From contig CM044965.1 in NCBI GenBank assembly GCA_024516035.1, forward strand, positions 23,926,165 to 23,990,164: a stretch of 64,000 bases of DNA. Direction: 5' to 3'. Source of the stretch: Bactericera cockerelli. Lineage: Eukaryota; Arthropoda; Insecta; Hemiptera; Triozidae. The position numbers and the translations under genes were made by a program. A model generated the notes under the pieces. It was not told the DNA's origin. It saw nothing but the letters and a program-made list of their open reading frames with translations, and made no database searches. This document shows, piece by piece, positions 34,112-46,200 of this stretch (positions are counted from its first letter, which is position 1; every line of letters starts with the position of its first letter).

Positions 34112-37100
34112 CTGGGGACATGAACACTATGTATATAAATTTTCACCCAGTATAATAATAATAATACGTGAAGTTAGTCACCGTCTCAATATGTCGCAAC
34201 TACAAATTTTCCATCAATCAACAGTAATACATTGTCAGCTAGACCTGTAGTATCTGTATATCTCTATATATAAAACAGAAAAAAGGACTACCTACCTACC
34301 TACCTACCTACCTACCTACCTACCTATGTTTGTTTGTTTGTCCGGAGTTGTTTAGCCAAAACGGTAAGAGATAGCGAAAAATGTCTCAGAATTGACCCCC
34401 CCAAAACCATTATCGCTTTGTCCAGAAAAATTATAAAAAGTTCAAAAAGGCATTGCTGTCCAGCAGTACGGCCATGCCTTAGTAAATTTGAAATTTAGTC
34501 CCGTTGCAAAGCACGGGCAAACGGCTAGTACCTAATATAGTGAATATCCTTACAATAAATAAATGATTTGTTTAATCTTAATTTTATCATCTATTTTTTT
34601 TCTTAATTTTATACTCTAAATATTTAACATTATTTTGTCCTTTTAATAAAAGATTTATATGTATAATGATAATGAACAGTGAGAAAAACAAAAATTATTT
34701 TACGGCATACTTTTATGAGGGTTTTTTTTGCAATTTCGCCAAAATCACCTCCTGGTTACGATCACAATATTTATGCCATCCTCAAACTTGCTTTACTAAA
34801 TGTCTTCTTAACTTGGGACTTGAACCACCGACCTTCGAGTTACAATTCCACCACATTATCGATCAATTTACTGTGGTGGGTTCAAAATCTTAATATATAA
34901 ATGTCAAAGTCACTGACTGACCACTCACTGATCATCGCTCTACAGCCCAAACCGTAAGTCCTAGGAAGCTGAAATTTGGTAGGTAGCTTTGTCTTATAGT
35001 CTAGATGTGCAATAAGACGGGATTTTTTCGAAATTCCCACTACAACACCTGCCATTGGCGAAAAAGGATTTTTTGCTTTCACGGCCATGCCTCGGCCCGC
35101 AAAGCGGGCGACAGCCCGCTAGTCAACAATATAATATGTCTCTTTCAATTATTCAAATTGTTACTAGCAACTATTCGACTGGAGGCACATCAAATTGTTT
35201 ACCTGGTGCGCGCGCACTATCAAGGAGAAATCGTGTCGACGCAGAAAGCTGCGCACAACGTCAGGTCCGAACACATAGGAGACACCGCGCTCGTTGCTGC
35301 CCCAGCCTGTTACACCCTGTAGAAAAAGAATATAGGCAGAGGAGATTAAAATACTACAAGTCTGTTATAGATGCATTAAGTTAGCAGCCCAGCAGAAAAG
35401 ATTTTCATGAAAATCGGTTCTGGTGGGCTGCTAACTTAATGCATCTGTCTGTTATACCTTGTATGTAGAGGAGATTAGTATATAATAAGTAATAATCGAC
35501 CTTTATATTACCACATCAGGGTCGACCTTTAAATTACCTCATCGGGGTCGACCTTTACATTACCTCATCGGGGTCTACCTTTAAATTATATCAATAGGGT
35601 CGACCGTTACTTTACCTCATCAGGGTCAACATTTACATTACCTCATCGGGGTCCACCTTTAAATTATATCAATAGGGTCGACCTTTAATTTTCCTAATCG
35701 GGGGTCGACCTTTACTTTACCTCATCAGGGTCGACCTTTACATTACCTTATCAGGGTCGACCTTTACTTTACCTTATCAGGGTCGACCTTTACATTACCT
35801 CATCAGGGTCGGCCCACAGCAGATCACAGAGGAGTCCACTCTCAGGTACTTGGAGGGGTCGACTGATGTTCTTGATCTGGGAAACAAAAATAATTTTCAT
35901 CATCATTAGGGTGGGGCGTCATTGTGAACGATGGTAGCCAGACAGTGGAGGAATCACTCAGCACTTCTACCACTGTCTTTACAAGGAGGCTAATAATTGA
36001 CAAGGGCCCCCAGAACCAAGTCAAATAATAACGGGTGTACTGGTTCGTTTTTTTATTTACGAGCAAAGCCCATTCATTATACATGATAAAATAGTATGAT
36101 ACAAACGATACAAAATAAAAGAAAATTAAGAAAATAAATATCATCATCATCATTTTTATTCTTCTAAAAATGAGTATTTTTCAGCCTGGCGCGTTGACCA
36201 CATGACTACCAGACTAGAGAAAATTCCGACCCAACCCAGGCTGGGTGAGATTTGGCCCATAGTCCCGTTGGTAGACCTTACTCACCTGCTCAATATCAAT
36301 CAGCTGAGGTGATAATCCACCGTGCATGCATAATATTGTCCTTTCTATGAGGGCACCTGAAAAAAAAAAGTTCAAACATTTTTTTTGGGGCAAGGACTGT
36401 GACTGCTATTTGTTTTAGGATTGAGTACTGGATGTACTGAATTACTTTGCGGATTGCATACTTTTTTTAGGGGTTTCTTTAAATTTGGGGGGGTCTCTCT
36501 TCAAATCCCACCTCTGTCTACAAGGCTGCCAGCAATACAATTGTGATGTTACAAACATCATGATTTACTATGTAAAAATTTGATTGTACATGATTTTTTA
36601 GTAAAAAGTTTTGTGAGTTTCCTGCGAATGGAGGCTAACACCTCCGTCGTGATATGACCATGGAGTTGAAAGCGACATGAAACCTAAATTTAAAAAAAAA
36701 AACATATAAATAGCTAGGTATATAGTATATACCTACTTATTTTACTTTTGGTTATCTGGCTCTCTCGTTCCAGAAATCATTCTCACACTCATAATCTCCA
36801 AATCTCCCTTTCAACCGTCACACAACGCACTCAGATTAGTTATTTTGAACGAAACAACCAATCAGTGCTATTCGAGAATTGAAAGTGCTTTCTGGAATAA
36901 GCACTTTCTTTTTTTGCCTGGTCGAAAAAAAGAATAATTTAAACTCACTGATGGGCAAACAATTGAAGACGTCGGAGAATGTTTTCCACAGCTTGATAGA
37001 GTAGCGTCGCTTGCATTCGTCGTAGAACCCATATATTCTGAAACACAGAGACAGAATAGAACTAATATTAGGTACCGGACATACTCAGGCTGGGTGGGTT

Positions 37101-40100
37101 GAACATCAACGGCTATATGTGAACTGGTAGTCGAGTGGTTAAGGTGCTAGTCTAGTAATCCAGGTAGCGTAGGGATCCGTTAATTCGAATCCCTCCAATT
37201 GCATGCATTTTTCTCATTCATTTGAGTTTGTGACTACATAATAATAAGACTCTGAGGGTCTTTAAGTTAGTTGGTAGAAAATGCTTTAAGCATTAACCTC
37301 GCCTGGTGGTTACCTTCCACTTAAGAGTATTATTATTACTATCGACCACTTGTCAGGCTCACCGGTTTATAATAATAAGACTCTGAGGGTTAGGTGGTAG
37401 AAAATGCTTTGAGCATGAACCTCGCCTGGTGGTTGCCTTCCACTAAAGAGTGTTATTATTATTATCGACCACTTGTCAGGCTCACCGGTTTATGTTGGCA
37501 CACTCGTGGTTCCCCCGGAGCAGGAAGAAGTTCTGGGGGTACTTGATCTTGTATGCCATCAGCAGACAGATGGTCTCCAGTGAATTCTTGCCTCTGCAAC
37601 AGAAAACAGATATTTTTTAAAATTTTAATTTACCATTATTATTATTATAGTAAGCTTTATTCATCATTATGCGTCATCGTGAACGATGGTAGCCAGACAG
37701 TGGAGGAATGACTCAGCACTTCTACCACTGTCTTTACAAGGAGGCTAATAATTGACAAGGGCCCCCAGAACCAAGCCAATGCTGGTCTACTCCTTGTTTA
37801 TAGTCCCCCAGCCAGACTTTATTAGGTAGAACAAAAATAAATACATATAGTGAAATAGAATGAAATTATAAAGAAAAACAATAAGATTAAGCAAAGAGAA
37901 TGAAGTTAATGTCCTACCTAAATTTTATTTAGATAAGGGAGAATTCATCTCTTACTCTCTTATCTAATCCTCATTGCCTTATCTTCTCCCCATTTATCTC
38001 TCATTTTCTTATCTCTTTCTCCCTCCCTTCTCTCTCATTCACACCACTTACCCCTCTCACCCCCCTCTCCTATCCCTCTCTCTTCTTTCTCCCTCTCTTT
38101 TCTCCCTCACAAAGAATTCATCTCTTCCTCCTTTATCTTCTCCTCATTACCTTATATCTTCTCCCCCTTTATCTCTCATTTTTCTTCTCTCTTTCTCCCT
38201 TCCTTATCTTCACACACCCTTCCCCTTATCTGCTCATATCTCTCTTTCTCCCTCCCTTCACACACTTTATCGTCCATTCGTCCCCCTGTTCTTTACAACC
38301 CCCTCCTCCTCTCTCTCTCTCTCTCACTCTCTCTCTCACTCTCTCTTTCTCTCTCTCACTCTCTCTCTCACTCTCTCTTTCTCTCTCTCTCTCCACAAAA
38401 CCTCATTTTAAAATGCTATGTACCATGATAGGTCGGTCGAGATAACACTGCGACAAGGTCATTATTATTATTATAGTACCACGTCAATATTATTATTGTT
38501 ATCTCGCGTCATTACTATACTATACCAGATTATTAATATTACTTTTATATCTCGACAAGATTATTATTATACCAAGTCAATATTAATTATTATTACTACG
38601 CGCCATTATTAGATGAAAAAAAAGTAGGTATCATATTTATGTTAATCACTTTCGTGATATCACAACTACTCAAACTCGCTTTACTAAATTTACGTTGAAA
38701 CCATAACTTGAACCACCGACCCTCAGGTTACAAGTCCGCCGCCGTATCGATCAAGCTACTGAGGTCGGTGCCATTATTATATGTATGTATTATACCAGAT
38801 TATTGCTTCCGAGAAATTCCTAATATTAGAAATCGAAGTATTATGTTCGTTTTTGTAAAAATAAATATTTTTTTGCTCCGATTTTTTTCATATTTCTGGA
38901 CGTTCCATAACCTCCCGAGCAACTTTGGTTTTGTGGCAGAGCGAGTTAGCGCGCTAGGCATTGCACACATGGTGACCTGGGTTCAATTCCCAGCGGGCGA
39001 GGATTTTTTCTGCTCTGTACTTGGATGTTCGGGGTCTACTCATACCTCGTGAGGAAAAATGAGTACCTGCTTTAATGTGAAGCAGCGACCAGTAGCAGAA
39101 TCTTAGGCAAAAAATTAATACAAGATATTGTAAATTTAAGTGGTAAAGTCCTATGATTCTGCGCTACCCACTAAAATTGTGACATAATAACACAAAGAAA
39201 AAAGCATTATTATTATTATATTAACTTTGGTTTTGTGTCTGTCTGTCGGTCTGTTAAATACATTCCTTGTAACGCGCATATCTCAGAATCTACAGAACGG
39301 ATTTTGACGAAATTTTATAGACATATATGAAACTTTTTGTAGATGTTCCCATTTTAAATACATCAACTTCGCACTAGTGGTTCTGGGTGAAAAAGACCAT
39401 GCGTCTGACCACTAACTTTTTACTTAAACGCTTACAATCTTACATCTCGTGAATGGTCTGGTACACCCGATTTTGATGCGTATTAGCGTTTTAAATAGGC
39501 CATTAATATTTATTTTTTAATTAATTATGATTTAGCTCTGAAAGAAAATTCAAAATTTTGGACAAAAAAGTTCAAAAATGAGGTCTACGACTTGCCGATA
39601 CAGAATTTTTGTAGAATCTAGAATGTAGGAAAAACGGCATTGTTCCCTGTAAAACAAATTTCAAGAAAATCAGTTAAGCGGTTTGGGAGATACCACTTGT
39701 ATCTCCCAAACAAAATTGCCACGTGTATACAATGTGAACCAATCACGAGGAAGTATTGTGTCCATCATTGTGGCAGTGTATTTTTATTTCATTTTATATC
39801 TCGACAAGATTATTATTACACCGCGTCAAGCGTCAGACTGTGTGGAGCCTCTAGCTTGGATGAGATTATCCTCATCACCATTAAAATTATAATCAAAATT
39901 ACTATCAGTATAAACAGAAAAGTGAGGAGTTGTACTAGATGTACATGAATATCAGAACATATTATCATCACAAGTATTATCCTACTGTCATTAATATTAG
40001 ATAGTGTTATTATTACTTCATATTTTTTTATTTTTGCAGCTCTCAGCTTTTTTTAATATTGCTGAAACATTGTAAAGAAGAAAAAGAGAGACAGAGGGGA

Positions 40101-40231
40101 TGTAAATAAAGGTGTGAGAAAGGAAAGATGTAAAGAAAAAGGAAGGTAGGTTAAGAGATAAAGAAGAGAGAGAGTGAGAGAAAGAAAGGGCAGATGTAAA
40201 GAAAAAGAGAGGTAGGTTAACAGATAAAGAC

Positions 40232-40264
<33 letters not shown>

Positions 40265-43200
40265 AGAGAAAGAGAAAGAGAAAGAGAAAGGGAAAAAGAA
40301 AAAGAAAGAGAAATACCTAAAAGAATACTCAAAACTAAAAAGCACTAAGAGAATGGGTATAAATAAGGCGCTATTATTATTATTTTTCTCATTTTACATT
40401 CCTTATTTTTTTTTTAATTGGTAGGCATAGGACATTTCATTGAGCCATAAAATTTTAGTTTTTTTTTTTAATATCCTGTATGATGTCACATCTCGTGATG
40501 AGCTTCCACATTCCTCAGTATAGGTACACACTATACAGTATATTACAGTATACACAGTATACACACGCTACTCAGCCTATCCAACACAATCTACGTATTC
40601 TATTACGTCATGACAGGTCGGGAACACAACAGCTGCTAGTCACGCGATTGATTTTTTATAATTAAAAAACAAAGAAAATAATATATTTTTTTTTTTTTAA
40701 GTCTGCCGCCTTTTCGACTTGTAACCTGGAGGTCGCTGGTTCAAGTCCCGGTTTCAGCGTAGATTTAGTAAAGCGAGTTTGAGTTATTGTGATATCACGG
40801 AAATGATTAATAGGTACAAATATGTTTAAAAAATACCTCAAATAATTGAATGAAATATTTAATAATATTTTTAATATTCAGGACGGAACCTTTGGGTGGA
40901 AGAGATTGTCATAGGCAATAACCCCTGTAAAATGTATTTATTTTATTCTCTCTCTCTATGTATCTATCCATTTTTTTTCCATTTTATTGTTTATATTGTT
41001 TCCATTTTTTTTATAATAATTACTTGTATTGTACATAATTATTAGGTATGTCTTTGTCTTTGTATCAAATAAAGCATCTAATAATAACCTTACACTTAAC
41101 ACTGCAAACCAATTAAATCTATTGTGACCAGTTGATTCTCTTTATTTTTAACGTCTTGATTTGAGATGTATAGTCCGGACGGGGGTTTTACCCTCAATTC
41201 ACTGGCAATCGTGTCGCAGCTACCCACATTAACCTAGCCCAGATGTGCCGGAAATGCCAGACTCACGTGAATTATGCTAGAAAAATCTACCCGACCCGGG
41301 ATCGAACTAAGGAACTCTGGACTACGGGCAGCAGTTACAACCGTTACACCACGGAAGCTGGTTAGTAAAAGGTTAAGCTAATGATGCTTTTATTGTATTT
41401 TTACCTTTCGGTGTTTACAATGATTCTTATTCTACTAACTGACTAAATTAAAGCTATCATATGTGTGCTAGTCACAATCGTGATATCACAACTACTCAAA
41501 CTAGCTTTACTAAATAATTGTTTAACTTGGGACTTGAACCACCGACCTCCAATTACGAGTCCATCGTCTTATTGATCAAGCTACTGAGGTTGGCCCAGGG
41601 TAGTAGGTATTGTTATCTGACCTGGTTGCAGGGTTTTCAGTGAAACTCTTATACATAATTAGATCTATTGTGAATTTGTGACCAGTTGACTTTCTGTTTG
41701 GTTTTAACGTCCTGATTTGAGATAAAATAGTCAGGACGGGGGTTTTACCCTCAATTCGCTGGGAATCGTACCAGCTACCCACATTAGCGGTAGGGCCGGA
41801 AATGCCAGCCTCACGTGTTTGGATGGGACAGAATTTTCTTCGAAAAGTCTGCCCCAACCGGGAATCGAACTCGGGATCTCTGGACTACGCCCAGCAGTTA
41901 CAACCGTTACACAACGGCGGCTGGTTTGTAGGTAGGAAGTAAAAAAGTCCCGACAGGATTTGCCTGTCAGAGATAATCTCCTTACGTTCACTGTAGAACA
42001 GAATAGAGCCACGAGATGGAAAGAAAATATCTCGTGAGATTGAGTAGAATAAATATGCAGATTTATATCCGTAACCTTACACTCTGCCGGGCTGTCTCTT
42101 TCTTTGTATAGGCGTTCTTCACACCTCGGCCGAGGTGTTTGATTTCCGAGGCAAAATTGAAAAGCACAGAAAAAGTAAGAATATTTTTTTTCCCCGGTTT
42201 AACGTCACTTTCAACTGCATGTTCAAATCACGACGGGGGTGTTACCTTTCACTCGCAGGAAACTCACAAACCTGGTACCCACATTAACCTCACCCCGCCT
42301 GGGTTGGGCCGGAATGCCAGCATCACGAAGTCTTCACCTCGCTGGACGTTTAAATGATTTTGGTACGGTACATGGCCAAATTACCAAGTTAGTATAGTTA
42401 CTAGTTATGTTTACAGGTACAAGATTACCTCAAACTTTGACACCCACGGTCAAAGCACCAAAAGTAAAAGAGACACACGCAACCGTTCTTCTGATGTGAG
42501 CGACACCAACAAATGTTACCCGGAACCGCTTTCGCATCACTTTAGGGCACTTTACTTATATCCATACCATTCCGGAATCTATGCCACTCCGGCCGGGATT
42601 CGAACCCGCAACCTCCGGGTCAGCACCCAATGCTCTTAACCAGTGAGGCACGGATTGCTGAAAACTTACCAATCAGCTACCCAGAATATTCTCACCCAGC
42701 CTGAGTTGGACTGGGGAATAGAAAGCATACTGGTTAACTTTTTCAATTTTATTTGTTCAAAAGATGGTCGGCATATTTCGTTAGCATACTGAATCAACAA
42801 TGGGTGAATACTCTGAAGCTAAAATTTGGTTTTTGCAGATTTACAAAACGAAAATAATAACACTTTTCGTTTACCAAAGTGTGCAGAAGGTACTTTTTCA
42901 ACGAAAAATTTACATAGATTAAACACTTTTCCATCTTACATTACCACCTTACAACTTTAGCTTCTTCTGTTGCATGCGAAGAGCTGACTTTTGTTTCCTT
43001 TTCTCTCGGCCATACTCCCGCTCTTTCTCCACCAGGGGTTCCACAAATTGATTGTGAAAGTTCTTGTAAGTTGCAAATTTGATGAGACGACGGGACTTTT
43101 CAGCGTTGAGCTCGCAAAGTAGAACAAGCAGCTCGTAGTATTCCAGAAAGTTGAGGTGGAGGTCTATGTTAATCACGACACCCTCACTGGCGAACCGCGG

Positions 43201-46200
43201 ACATATTCGCCCCACCGCCCAAAGAATATCCGGCATGTCCAGTTTAAGAAAGTTCTTCTCCACATCCAAGAGGAAAGTTTTGTTAGGAGAAGTTGCCACA
43301 CTTTCCTCCTGGCTACCAATAGTGCCAATCTCTTGAAGAAGTCTACTCTTAACTTGACGGAGCTTTTTCGATGAAGTCCTCTTGGGTTTGGTGACTTTTA
43401 GGTAACATTTGTTGGTGTCGCTCACATCAGAAGAACGGTTGCGTGTTTCTCTTTTACTTTTGGTGCTTTGACCGTGGGTGCTGGTGTCAAAGTTTGAGGT
43501 ATCTCCGTCGCCCATTTGCCTGCTAGTGCTGCTCTGTCTGCTAGTGTTGAAACTTTCCCTCTTTTTATGAACGGAGGAGACAGAAGTTAATTTGGTGGTA
43601 ATAACGGTGGAAAGGTTGCTGTCACAAGAATCAATGGTGGAGAGACTTCCTTGAGACGCCTTGACAGTTTTGCGACGAGAAGAACATGAGTTACGCTCTG
43701 AGTGCGAGTTGTGTTTTTCGTATCTGGAGGTGGAACTGACCTTGTGTGAGTGGGATGTTTTACGGTTGTTTTCGTAAATACGACTTGATTTTTTGCTGGC
43801 GAATGCATTTTGTCTATCTTGTTGACAAAACAAGTGTTTATTTTTCTCGTCCGTTTGATTTTGATCCTGTTCGTGAATGATTCGCCACAACCCACTCGTT
43901 GAGATCACCTCTCCCCTTATCGGCAGTTTGTTATTTTTGAGTAAGCCCAGTAGAAACCTGAGTGACATTGGATTCGCTTGTTTCGAAAAGTGGGCAAACA
44001 CGTCCGGAATAAGACGACGGTAGCCGAAATTCCTCAACACCTTTCCTCCTTCAGTTTGCTTACGAAGCGGTCCCGTCATGAGTTTACAGAAGCAGCCGGA
44101 CAAATGAGTTGGCCAGGGGGTCCTCTGTGCTGACTTTTTTCCACTGAAGAGGATCCAGGACATTTCAAGGAAATAGTGAACGAATGTATAGAAAGGGATG
44201 GTCTGAAATGCATCCCAAGGGTCAATGTGAACACCATGAGTTAACTCATTCGTGGGAATTCTTGATGCATCATGGTCTGCTGATTTCTTATGATGACTAA
44301 AAAACCCTGGCATTTTTGTTTTCAAATGTCTCAGAATATCAGTTGATGGTTTAAGATACGGATTGTGCCACATCTCTATCTCTAAGGCTACAAGAGAATT
44401 GAATGCCTTCTGAAGCTTAAAGTCTCGCAGAAGTTGCCAAAACGCCAAACGATTCATGATTGGTAGATATGGCGTCTTTCTTACTTGGAATTGTGGTTCA
44501 CTTGAAAAGTCATTGTCAACGAATTGACTGTAGTAGTCGTATAACTGTCTGATATTGGGGAGATACGCTTTGATACACCGCCTCAGCCAGACAAGTTCCA
44601 GTAAGTTTGGGTCTTCAAAAGAATAACATGTTGAGGAGTTGGTTCTGTTTGATGAAGATACTTCAGACACCTTAGATCTTGTATGAGCAGATGGTGTATT
44701 AACTCCATTTGCTGAAGATAGTGTGGAATTTTTTATTTTGTTCAGTGATTTTATCCTCGAATTCTGCAACTTGTTTGATAACTTACTTGTTTTCATTGGA
44801 GATTTCATTTGACTTTGCGTGTTAAACTGAACTACTTGTAATTTGGTTCCAGTAAATTTTGGCTTCATTTCTTCTTTTTGTTTTATTTTTGAGTTTTGGT
44901 TTTGAAAGTCTTCCATGGATATAGACACTGATTGTTCTAACATTTGCTCGTCTGACTGTTCGTCTGACCCTTGAGAGATTGATAATGACGATGAAGGGAT
45001 ATCTGATAATGACGATGAAGGGACATTCAATCTACTACTGTCTGCTTTTGGATATTTGAACTCTTTCAATCTACGATAGTAGTCGACCACTTTGAAATAT
45101 CGTTTAATATAGAAGTCCAATGGAATCATGTGATCTAGAGAATGGATGATCGATTCATCTATATGATCCAAAACTATTTGACCGATGTAATTATGATTGT
45201 GATAGACCGATAAGGATGGACGAGAATCTTCTCCAGACGGCTGATTACTTGTTTGTGATTGGTGACCATCAAATTGTTTTAATTTATTAAAAGAATTTTC
45301 GCTTCGGTGTTGGTGATTCTTTGATAGAGGAAAATTATCATTTTCGTGTTGATAGTTATTTTTAAAAGAACTCGCATTTACATGTTGGTGATCCTTTGAT
45401 TTATTAAACGAATTCTCATTTTGTTGTTGGTGATGCTTTGATTGCGAAAAATTATCATTTAGATGGTTCTTTTTAAGAGAAGTTCCGTTTAGTTGTTCGT
45501 GATTCTTCGAAATATTATTCTGATGTGGATAATTTTGATTCTTTATTTTAAAAGAACTTCCATTTCGAGATTGAAGATACTCCGAGTCATGTTCATTTTG
45601 CTTTTGAATCTTGTGATTGTTTGATTGATTGGAACTATGATGTTGAAATTTGTGATTTTTTTTGTGATGTGCTTGAAAGTCACAAATATTCGTAGAATCT
45701 CCAATAGTCACGTCTGATGGCACACGCTGGTAAATTGACATAATTTCCTGTATACTGAAAAACTTTTTGTTTTATAAATATTTTACAAAAAAGACAAAGA
45801 TATCTTTTCTGAAATGAGAAAATATGTTTACCTTGCCTATTCAATAATATTAACTAAATAACCAATTTATTCTTTTGTAATATTATCTTAAAATGGTTGA
45901 CAGAAATAATGGAAAATCTCAAATCATAGCTAGTAAAACAAGTATCACTCTGAAACAAATGAATGGATTGAAACAAATGAAATCTTGAGATTCCGAAAAA
46001 ACCTTATTAAAAAACCAATTATTGATTAGATTAACAAAAAAAAAATGCGAATGAGTAAACAGTTAAAGCGGTACTTAAAAAAAGATTACATTTCGGTTCT
46101 AAAAGTATAAAATTCCACCGAGCTCAGTATAGCATACATAAGTAATGTTGGGAGACTGCATTTCCCAAAGAGAGACAATGTTTGAATAGTTTGAACCCAA

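Noticed and set aside
35498..35800. The 26-bp array as a CRISPR array
   Set aside because: Direct repeats without unique spacers, in a eukaryotic intron, and derived from an exon border.
42139..42357. 72-codon plus-strand frame
   Set aside because: It lies inside a reverse 5S-derived SINE; related frames appear in other copies only because the repeat is shared.
43587..43895. 102-codon minus-strand frame inside the 930-codon ORF
   Set aside because: Out-of-frame shadow of the larger ORF.
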